Positions 38,801 through 50,800 of a DNA stretch of 64,000 nucleotides are shown piece by piece; the stretch's first letter is position 1, and each line of letters begins with the position of its first letter. Source of the DNA: Larus michahellis (taxonomy: Eukaryota > Chordata > Aves > Charadriiformes > Laridae). A program made the position numbers and the translations under genes. The notes below the pieces were generated by a model. It did not search any database. It was not told the origin of the DNA and saw nothing but the letters and a program-made list of their open reading frames with translations. Where the stretch lies: positions 123,458,125 through 123,522,124 of the forward strand of contig NC_133897.1 in the NCBI RefSeq assembly GCF_964199755.1. Direction: 5' to 3'.

Positions 38801-41800
38801 TATTTATGCCAAAAATAACAATAATACCAAGCCATACAATACTTATGCCAATAGAACAGTCAGGTAGTACTTAATTCACATGAGAACTATGGAAATCCAC
38901 TGAAAATTAAGAAAATTCAAAGTATCCATTAGCACTATTCAGGTTCCAGGTAATCAAGATTCTGCCCAACATTTCTCTGTAGCTATTGCCCATTTCCTTA
39001 CCTCAGCTGGTATTCATAGAGTATGTGAGGTGGTAATTTGCTGACCAGCAAATCCATACCTGGATAAAAACGCACAAAAGTCAAAATATGGGATCTTTGC
39101 TCCTGCTTTGGCTATCTCATTCTCCCTTCCACCCCAAGCCTTCAAAGTCAGAAAAAAAAAGCACAAAATGCTCGTTAAATAACAACAGTAAAATGAGGCT
39201 TTCTACCCAAAGTACTCACTAGCTGTCCAGAACTATCACTTGCTCCCAGGAGAAAAAAAGGAAAAACAATCTCATTTCTTTAAAATTATTTTTTTACATA
39301 GAAAATAAGAGAGATTATATAGGAATTTAAAAAATTATATATGAGAATATAAGAGATATAATATAAGAAGTGTAAGAGATTATGTAGTTTTCCAGCATAT
39401 CGTATCTTTGTATCACAGACATGAACATAAGACACAGTCAGCTTTTTGTTCTCTTGACTGTTTCCAAAGTCAAGCACCAAAAATCAAAACAGTCCTTATA
39501 TAAAAAAAAAAAGTAAATTACAGCCAGCTTCTGTCACCTAAAGATATTTCAAGAAACGTCATTCTGCTCATTCCTATGTCTATGGCTGAACCATGGTCCT
39601 CTAGGCGGGGAAGGAACATTCAGCAGATGTGCAGAAGAATGGAAATGTGCTCTTCCCTCGTCAGTGATCTGTTTTAGCCAGACCAAAGGAAACACCCATG
39701 GAAAAAGCATTCTGCTAGTTTTTTGTCATGGCAAAAATAAAACTTGAAAAACAAAGTCTGCTATACCGTTTAACACTCTGCTTTGCTCTGCTCCCAAGAA
39801 GCTACTAACCTCAAGGCCATGAAATCCTCAGGAGTTTAATGTGCACGGCTGCTCAGAAAAGCAAATTACTAAGTGACACGAACATGAATGCGAGAGCGCA
39901 CCTAACCTGATGTAAAAAAAGTACTGCCATTTGCTATTGCTTAATTCTGTCCTTTTCAGGGCACTTACATCAAAAGACAGAAGTGGAGGATAAACCTGTT
40001 GGAGGTTTTTAAGCGCAAGGCTGATACAAGTGCTTAGCACTCCCCAGCAAACACTTTCTGCCCTAGTGTCCTGGTCTGAGGTAAAACAGAACCGATTTTC
40101 TGTTCAGTAATTTCACTTTTCAGCTAAACCTCTTCCAACTAACTGAACTCTCTGAAATTAACGGCATGTTTTTAAGACCGTAGCCTGCTCCCAGAGTGAT
40201 AAGACCTGATTGTTTATAATTGATGCCAAAGAATGGTATGCAGAGAGGCTCGCTCTTATACTTATTGCTCTAACAACCAAGGTCAGATAACTTTGTTATT
40301 TGCCCCATTGAGAATCGGAAGCAGAAAAGCATAGAGAGGTCACACCTGCGGGGAGGAGCGGACAGGACAGGTGACCCAAAACTGACCAACAGGGTATTCC
40401 ATCCCAGCTGCCCCATGCTCAGTATAAAAGCTGAGGGATCAAAGCTCATCCCTCTTTCTGCAATGGCCAGCATCCAAGGAGAACTCTATCTGTTTGTCTG
40501 CCTTTGATCCCAATCCATGCCTTCCTGAATCCAGATCCTGAATCCAGCTCCCGTCCATTGCTGAGTCCCATATGGGAATTTTCTGACACCTGTTGGTCAT
40601 GCAGTCATCATCCTGGGAGCTTGATACAGTTAGAAACTGTACAACTAGAAATACATACATATATATATGTACAACTAGAAATATATACTGTATACAACTA
40701 GAAAAGGGATCTTGATTGTCATACAAAGAAGAAGGGCTTGGACTAATCAGAAAGCTTCTGTTAATTATTTTTAAAAGACATTGTAACAGTTGGGAGGGAA
40801 CAGCAGTAGTCAGGGAATAGGAAAAATGGCATCAATCTCCATCTTACCCCCAAGTTCAAAAATACTTCTGCTGTTCTTTTTTAAATGGCTGATATCTCCT
40901 TGAAAGCCATCTGCTTTCCCTCCCTGCATTAATAATGGCTTCTAGCAAAGCTAAAAATGTGAATAGAGACAGCAGACACACGTGCACACATACATGTTGA
41001 CTCGGGTGGCGGACGTAAAATCTACTTTTACTCTGTGTTTCTGCATCTTAATCTCCATCCAGGGGATCCGACGCAGCGTCTGTACGGTCAGCTGTGTCAG
41101 AGGGAAGAGGAAAGATGAGAGGATTAAGGTGAAGGGGAAAAAAAGGTATAAACACTAAGAAAAGTAAGAGTAAGGAAAGAAAAAGTAATTGAGGAAAAAC
41201 AAAGGAAAGAAAAATGCGCCAAAGCAAAGTTTTGGCTACACAGAAGACAGACGACTGTTCTGGGGTGTCAGAGCAGAGACAACCCACCCATGGGTCAAAA
41301 GCACTCGCAGTGACCAAGGTCTGCACGGCTAAATACAAGATGAATGGTACTATTGCTTTCCTGTATTTAAATTATCTTATTCCAGGTAGCACTGTACTGT
41401 GCCATACAGCCATATGCATTCAGAGATATGCAGTAAAACTGTTTTGAATTGTTTAGACTCAAATTGTTGGCATCAAAATGGCTCTGTAGGTTTTAATTTC
41501 ATATTAGTACCAACACATTTGCAACACTTCACATTCCTGCCCAGAAATCAGCCAATTTTAATTTTTCATTAACTTCATGAATCAGCACGGGATTTGTCAT
41601 CTCCATTGTATACTCTGGAAGACTGAGGCACAGATGGGCTGTGATTCACCCTAAGAGTATATAGCAAAGGATACAGCCACAATATTGTTAGAGGTATCAT
41701 ATTTATATACATAATTTAAGTATAAGCATTACCAGTTTATTCAAATAAAGTCTACCCATATTAGCTTAACTTTATACTTCAGTTCACTTTTACAAAAGGA

Positions 41801-44800
41801 GATAAAAGAAGTCTATTAAAAATGTAAAGGCTGAAAAGTTTCTTTCCCAGACAAATTAATGTTTAAAACGGCTATATATCAGAGAGTAATCATGGTTTAG
41901 CTTGCAGCATATTGAATATATGGTTCTGTGATCCCTCGAATATTTCTTAAGAAGTTAGATGCCTGTTATGGAAGAATACACTAGCAGTTCCCACATGGAA
42001 AACATGAGAACTGTCTAACGATGACATAAGGACTTGGATGAAGAACATAAATATTGTCATACCTGCCCTTTTCCTGCAAGCAAACTCAGCCAGGTCAGGC
42101 ACAGGTACGGAAGAGCCACAGCTGTACCTATGTGCTGATGTTCTAACGACTCAATGGTCCCACAGGCTTGGGGAACCAACCTCCTCTTAAGTCATGTGTT
42201 CATCGTGTTACCCATGCGAAAAAAATCTCTATCTATTGGTGAGCAATACCTGACAAAAGAGCAAACGATCAAAGAGGGTAAAAGCACGTAAAGAAGTTAC
42301 TACAAAATAACCAAGTGTTTGCCTCGCAATGCAACACACCAGATGTACCTGTGCATGTCATTACCTCACGATGAGTATTTGATGGATTGAGGTAACCTCT
42401 ACCTAAATGTAAAAGGATAAGGTATTTTCTGTGGGGGAAGCACCAAAATGAGAGCAGCTGAAATGCAGTAGGTTTCCCCACATCTTATTCCACATAAATT
42501 ATCCCTCTAAAACTGGTTCAGAGTGTTATCAAACTTTTAAAGTGCTATCAAAGTTTTAAATGGCCTTTGAACCTGTAGTCATTTACATCTGTTCAAAATG
42601 AATGAAACAAATAATTTTCTCCTCCTCCTAAATTAACTTGTCATGAAGATAACTGAAGACGGCCTAAACCAGCTGAGAATCAATACATCAAATTAAAAAT
42701 AGGCAAAATTATGGTCTTTAAACAAGTGATCTATTGAAAATAATAATTCTGCAGAATGGTTTTCCACAATATTTGCATGATGGCATATTTCCACAATGCC
42801 ACCTGGACATCTACTGTTCGCTTCTCCAGCACATATAAATGTGAGCTTGTCATCATTTGGCCTATACATATACATGGCGACCTACATCTCGGATGGAAAA
42901 TTTTGAAGGATCTGCTGATGGAAGAGGTTTGAAAAACTGATGTTCCACAGCGTATATTAGAAATAAACTAAAAAAGATTTAAGCAAGTGATGAGGTTTTA
43001 CTGTCTACCATGTATGACCCAGCCATCCCTCCCAGGGCCAGTAAAGAGTTGGCATCCCCTTCCTCGGGCATCCATGGGTAGACGCTGCTGAGGGGAGCAG
43101 CTGGGTCCCAGCCCTGGTGTCTGGGAGCTTTCGGCCTCTGCCGGTGGGACAGGACAAGTTGCCAGGCCCTGCCCTGCTGCCCCAGGGCCACCTCTGCCCC
43201 AGCCATCATCACACCCTGACAGCTATCAATACCTTCCTATGGCCTCTTTTATCACATCTCCTCTTTGATTATGCAGTTTCACAGTACCTGTGTTTTGTAA
43301 CTGGTAGAAAAGGGGATAGGAGGAATCATGATGGATCAGGACAGGAATATTCTCCTTTGGATTAGACAACGGTTTTTTGCGGTTTTGAAGGCTGCAAAAT
43401 GACCCTCCCAATCCAGGGTGTGAACCAGTCGCTACTTCAGAAAGCTTGGTGGGAACTCTCCCTTCTGGGCAAGTTATTTCACACTTAGGCAACAGGAACT
43501 TTGCCTCTGGGGTATCTTACACTTCTGGAACTCCACAAAAATTAAAGAAAATACTGAAACAGTGATACATCTGGTAACAATTTTCCATCCACCTTTCAGA
43601 TTCCTAGAATACATTTAACACGTGGTTTTCAATTCTACTTTATATATGTTTTTACAGGTTTGTAGATGTTATGGAACACAGTCTTGGGTTTTAACAAAAG
43701 CTTCACAAAGGGAAAGAAGAGAAGTACACTATAAGACAACAATATACAACAATATATATAATATTGTGGTTGCCAAATGAATACCAATTGTTCGGCAGTT
43801 TAAAAGTGCTGATGTATTCCAAAACACAATCATGCTATTTCTAATAATAAAATTACTTCAGGTTGTATCATCATTTAGTTAATTATTCATAAATAATGGC
43901 TTGGATTTTGGATTTCCTATTGCTTAAATAGTTTGGACTACTCTGCCTTTTCCCCGCATCCTTATATCTATATTTTGATTACATCATGGATACCTAAGTC
44001 CAGGAGTTATAAGCCTCTAAGAGATCTAGGGCTGAAAAGTATAACATATGAATAGAAACTGAAGAACAGGGTTTGTAATTTAGCCTGGAAAAGAGTAGGT
44101 AGTGGTGGGCATGTAATTGCATCCTCAGATGCAAATGCTTGTCTCTTTGGGGTTCTGAGGTTGTGGACTCTATCAACTGATGCTTGCGCTGCCTGTGCCA
44201 GGGCTGGAGGTGGCTGCACTGTGAGGGAAGAGGCTGCTCAAGCTGGGCTCCTGAGCAGTTATCTCCTCCCTAACTTTGTCCCCTTCAGTTCCATTAGCCT
44301 GTGCATACCTATGGCTAGGAAATATGGTTAAATTTTCCTTCCATCTTAAACTACTCCTAGAAAATACTCAAAACCTGGTATGACAGTTTGGACAACTCAA
44401 CAATTCTTGATGGTATTACTAAGTTGCTAGGAAGTGGTAATTACATAAATTGCTGTCCTGTCAGTGCTTCTTTGTAGACATAAACTCATCATTCAGACCT
44501 CCTCATTTTCGGGAATCCTGAATGCATTGGGCCACATACCACATCCTGTCACTTAATAGAGGTATGTATGAACCCGTGTCGATAAGGTCATGGGGCAGGT
44601 GTAGTTGTGCGTTGGGACAGGCTGCTCTTAGGGAGTCATGCCTGCTAGTGGCACATCTCCTTGCCTGCAGAGAAGTGCCATTGCCTCAAGATCACAGAAT
44701 TGTGGGTTAGGATCACAGGATTATTCAGGACCTCAGCAGGCCTCTAGTCCTGCTTCCTTCTCTAAGTAGGCTCAGCCATGAGCTCAGACCAGGTGCTTGG

Positions 44801-47800
44801 TGCTTTATCCAGTTGGGTCTCGAAAAGCTCCAAGGATGGTGACTGCACAATGTCCCTGGGCAGCTTGTGGCACTGCCTTACTGTGTTCCTGGGGAAAATT
44901 TTCTCCTTACATCCAGCGTGAAGATGTCTTGTGCCCGTTCTCTTGTCTTCCCACCATGCACTGTCATAAGAAGCCTGGCTCCATCTTCTCAAGGACTTCC
45001 CCATAGGTACTGGGGGGCTGCTGCTAGGTGCCCCTGAAGCAGTCTCATCTCCAGGCAAAACAGGCCCCATTCCCTCAGGCTCCCCTCACAGGACAAGTGC
45101 TCCAGCCCCAACTACCCTGGTGGCCTCCACTGAACTTGCTCCAGTATGTTGATGTCTTTCTTGTATTGGGGACCCAAAACTGGACACGGCATTCTAGATG
45201 TGGGCATAATTACTTCCCCCTTACTTAATAGGCTGTGATACTGTTAATACAGCCTAGGATATTGTTGACCTTCTTTGCTGCCAGGGCACGCCAAGGGCTG
45301 GTGTTCAGCCTTCTGTCTACCACAATCCCATTTGCCAGGAGTAAAGGGCTGATGGATCACAGATCTGCTGACTAGCTATGCTTGAACTGTGGGATCTACG
45401 AGAGACATCAGAGCCACACCACAACTGAGAAGCATATTTCGGGGCAAGTAGTCATAATAATATGCTGCCCCCAACAGTGAGGTTCTTGCTCGCTACATGA
45501 GACTAGATAGATCTGATTCTTTACTCACAGGACTGTAAGCACGCAGACCAAGAAGAGGTGAAGAGGGGATAACATTGGAAGTCAGCAACCATTTTTCAAT
45601 CGACAGTAGTTATATTAAGTATGCTGCTTAATTTGTCTTCAGGCAAAGGCTTTGTTTAGTGGGACACTTTCAAACACTTAACAACAAAGCCAAAATGATG
45701 GAAAAGAACACAGAGGTAGAACAAAATATTGAGAAAGGGACAACAGAAGGCAGATGCACATTTGTTGCCGTAAAGGGGCAAAGGCAGAGGCTGGCCCAGA
45801 CTGTCAAAAGTAAAAATCCTGCTAAAAACCAAAAATTGCAGACTCTCAAGGAACTGCACAAAAAGATCCTTGACCATCCCTATTCAAAGAAGCTCTGACA
45901 TGGCGAGGAAGTTGATTTCTGTGTATTTTTTTTGTGTAGACTGGTCTTATACAGTTGGTAAAGGAAACGACAGCAGGATTCTGTGCTACATTTATTTGTG
46001 TGCATGTACGAACATGTGTGTTTTCGGAGGTGCCAGCAGCCCTTTAAAGATCAAACAGTAGACTGGATTCCCACGCAGCTGAAGCTGTCTGTACCTAAAT
46101 CTCTGGGGAACCCAAAGAAACTGCTCTAGGCCCAAATAGGCAGACAGATTAAAAGTGGATTGCAGTTTTTATGAGGGATGCTAAACAGGGCTTCTGTACC
46201 ACATACACTAAACACTTGTGTTATCTAGTATCCTGATACACAAGAGAGGAGATATTTCACAGAAAGATGCAAAAACCCAGTTCCTCCCTCTACAAAACAA
46301 TGCTTATAAGAATGGTTCCCCTAGATTTATAACAAATAAGCCATATCCAAATCACAGCTACATCTTTGCAATTAGCCTTCTATTAAAACACAGATGAATA
46401 AACAAAAATAAATACATATGAATACATAAATGTGTATATATGCATATCCTATACATAAAAATCCAACAGAATTTCAGAACAGTAACATCTCTTGATAAAG
46501 CAATAAAATGAAATTATGTAGTTGGTGTTTGCACTTTTATGAGACTCAACAAGGCATACAACTCTTTATATGCAGTGTATTTGTCCCAAAAGTGATCTAA
46601 TGAACCTTTTTAAATTCATGGGTATAATGTGTCACTCAAAACCATGTACAATTACACCATCATTGGGAAAAAAGTCCTGCAGCAAGTAATATCAAATGCA
46701 ACATCTCTGTGATGTGATTTCACTATGTTGTTGGCTCATTAGCATTAGCATATGATATGTGGAAGGAAAGTAATGCCTACAGAGCTCTTGAAATCCTACA
46801 TTATGTCAGCTACCATTACAACAGGATGAGGAATAAGAAATGGTGTGCACATGAAGACAGTCTTTCAGAATTGTGTAATTCAGTTGGCCCACAACTCTTC
46901 CGCACATGAATACAGTAACAGAAAATGTAGGGGTAATGAGTGATTTGTTTTATTTCACATATTATTCAACAACTTTTAATTACAACCCCAGTCTTCCGAT
47001 CCATCAAAGTAATATGAAGAAGACCGCAAGGTTTTATTTGTAGAAGAGTGGGCTGTTGATTGACTGGTTTTATGAAAGGTAGAAAATGTTAGTCTTCACT
47101 GCCTCAGATATTCGAGGGCTTTATTAAACTGAGGTGGTTGTAAAAAAACTAACTACAGCAGATAAAACTGGTGATAAAAATTAGGAAAAAAACCCCTTAA
47201 AATACCATCTGCAAAAACACTATCTAATAAACATGTAATGTATGTACTCAACACATATAAAATTGTCCACATGCAATCATGAACAGTATTAACTGTCTCC
47301 TAAAAAGTTCCAGAAAAATATGCAAATGAAAGTCTCATGTCCTAAATTTTCAAAATCATGAAAATCCTTGTGCTACTGGAGTTGAAAGCAAAACTGGTCA
47401 ATAATGTGAGCAGAACCCATTGCGTTTCTAAGTCTCACAGTTACACAGGTAGCCTTAGAAATGCCTAAAGACTTAACCGAAATCCAGTCTTGTATCTGTA
47501 CCGATTCTGAACTTCCAGAAAGTAATTCGCTAGATCATATTCAACACGCTTTGCTCTTTTGGTATAAGTCAGTATGAGAGAAAAAATCCAGCCTTGCAAC
47601 GTGATCATCATAAGTCTGATCTTGTTTCTCGAACCTACCAAAATGAGGGCTGGGATGTAACTTGAGAGGTCTTCTAGTCCAGCGCGTTCACCTAATGCAG
47701 GGTCACGTTTAGTAGACATTCAGGAAGCAGATCAAGTTACCATGAGGTAATTGCTTGCGATAAATGACCATGTCAGCAGGTTAAAATAGAACACATTATC

Positions 47801-50800
47801 CAAAACTTTGCTAAAAAAGGTATGAGCACCTGCTTATTAACACTCAGTACTAGACTGTAGATCGTCCCTCAGAAAAATCGAACCATTTCTTAAGACTGAT
47901 AAAACGATTGCACAATCCCCCTTAGTACCTGTTCTGGCACTTAAATACCCTTATCAACACAAGACTGACACAGCATCTGCCTTCAATTCCTCTTTGCGCA
48001 GCCAAAACTTACGTATTGTCTTTCTTTAATAGGGCATGCTTGAAGAATAACTGGCTGTTAGGCTCTTATTCCCACAGTACTCAGACTGTTTCTCATCTTT
48101 TGTAAGTCACTTAATATTCCTAATGCCATTCTGTGGATTGTAAACTGTATGCCAAAGAAAGCAGGACACGTTATTCCAGCTGATGCCCGATAAGTACATC
48201 AGCTACAGCAGTATATGTAACCCTTTGACATATCTATGACTCTTCACTCTTAATAGCTTTTTTTCTCTTTATTATAACAGCCACAATGCTGCTGACACTC
48301 TGATCCCCAGGTATCTTTTTTGCAGCCTGTTGTCTCTTATTTTGTGTTCTAAATGTTGATTTTCTTTCCCTTAAGCATTGTAGCTTGTTTACCAAATTTC
48401 TTCATATTGATTTCTGGCCATTATATCCCTTTTTCAAGAACATTTTAAATCATAAATCTATTCTTCAGTGTTTTAGTATCGCATGAAAATTTTACAAGAG
48501 TGTAGTCTCCCTTCTGTTAATTAATGAAAGTATTGAACAGCAATAGAGCCGAGACAGAGACAGCTCTGTAGGTAGGATCCCATTTGATAGAACCTCCTAC
48601 TTTGACCGAGAACTTAAAATTACTCTTTAGAGTAATGTGCTTCCATTTTACACTGATTTATTCTTACTTACCTCTCCCTACTTTACTTATGAGAATGTGG
48701 GACAATATCAGAAGTCTTACTCAAATGAAACCACGTATACCTCATCACTGCCCTCCCCCTTCTCTGCACAGGGAGTTACCCTCTAAAAATTGGCTTAGAG
48801 GACAGAAATAGCGTGGACATACCAAGATGAAAATGTGGAATCTTAGACCTTTGTTTTTAATGTCATCTCTGATTTTTCAAATCATATTTTCCCAGGCCTA
48901 TTCTTTGAGTCAAGCCTCTATAGCTTTTCCTTAGATCTGTTTTATTCTGAAAGAGGACAAGGCATCCAAGTTTTCTGGCTTGGAAAACCTCCGTGCATAG
49001 GTGCTGTAGAAAAGCTGATTCAATGCAGATTTGCAAGGGAAATCCTAAGATCAGAGTGATGAGAAGAGGCAATGGCAACAAGAGCTCATCATTCTGTTGA
49101 GAAGAGGAGGATAAAAATAAAGAACCACATTCTGCTTTTATTTGTACTCATCACCTGACTGTCCCTGAGCTACTTGTTTCCAACAGAAACCTGAAGAGGT
49201 GGAAAGAAGGAAGCTGTGAAATTCCATGGGCACTCCTCTAGAACTGCAAAGTGCTGATAACAGAAACATAAAAGTAGGAATGACATGACCCGAGCCCTAA
49301 AACTGCAGTTGGTTGTAGCATTTTGGCTGTGTCACTCCAGATCCTAGGGAACAGCACAAAATCCAAGTATCAGCTGCTCTACAGATGCAGCAAATCACCT
49401 GAGCATGCAACTCTCCTGAAACCAGAACCTGCCCACCTGCCCCACAGGCGAGAAGATGGCAGAATTATCACAGCAGCAACACCCAGGATTCCATCTGAAC
49501 TGTCTCATCAACACATCCCCACCTGTTGTTGGTGCGCTTTTGAGCGGAAAAAGGAAAACTGAGTCTCTGAATCTCCGTTAACACTCAGAACGAACAGGAA
49601 CAGATTTGTAAAGTGAAATAGCTAGCCCTAAGGATCCAATGTCCACGCTACAAGGGTTTCAGGCAGTTTTACGCTCAACTGGTTCCAGCATGATACTACA
49701 GACTGAATGTACTGGGGGTACTTGTGCATTCCTAGCACACCTGGTTTGGGTTCATACAAAGGGAATGCATTTTGTGTGCTCTGGGGTCACTCTGTGTTAT
49801 AAACCAAAGCTTGGTAACTGGGAGAAACTCGCTTCAAAAGCAAAATATACATACACCTGATGACACTAAAGGGTGCAGAAGTCTTTGCATTCATTAGGTC
49901 TGCCATTCCCTTTGCACAGAACTGCACTGGTTTTGTTGCCAAGGCCCTCCTCCAACTGCGAACAGGAGACAGACAGTGCCCAAGACATACAATTGCGGCA
50001 TTCATGGCAGAGAAATGAGTTCAGCTGTGTGAAAATTTTGAAAACTGAGCAGTATTTTTTTTTCAGGCAAAAACTGACCTTATGATTACACAAATTATTC
50101 TTTTAAGCTGCGTTACAATCAGCTCCCAGTTATCTGCAGATAAATTGTGCAAAGTGTGGAGCACATTGAGCTAGTGATACTAGTGCAGATACAATGCTGC
50201 AATGTGGTGCACAACTCAGAGATGGATGCCTGCCCCTACCTCATTTCCTACATACACTTTAGCTCTGGAAGCAATTAATTGTTTTAGCCAAATATTGAAC
50301 ATGTGCTAATAAATCCTTCCAGAGATTATCCAGCTTTTCACAGGGCCAACCTGCGCATCCCTCCACTGCACTCTAGAGATGGGTCCACCAGGGAACATGC
50401 TACAGAGATGTCCAAGTGGTTGTAGAAAGAGGTAACCTGTGTCTCCTGGGCACAGTAATCTGAGTTTAGTGCCAGTCCTGTTGACTCGGCAGCAAAGGCG
50501 GCAGCAATCACCTCAGCAGGGCTGGGAAGCTGGAGGAGCAGGATGAGGTAATGCCCAAGGCTGAAGGGGAGAACGGAGGAGATGGCAGCCGGAGGGCAAT
50601 AAGAGGTTGAAGAACATGTCTCAAGTTTTGCAGGTGGTGAGAAGCTGTGGTGGTAGCAGCCCTGAGCATGGGAGGGTGAGATGAGGAGGCGGGGAGGAGA
50701 TGGTGGCAGTGATTAGTGTCTCCTTGCCTCTCCTTCCTGCACTTCTTTTGCATTTTTGGAGGATTTTAACCCTTGTGAGCAGTGCTTTGGGAATGGGCAG

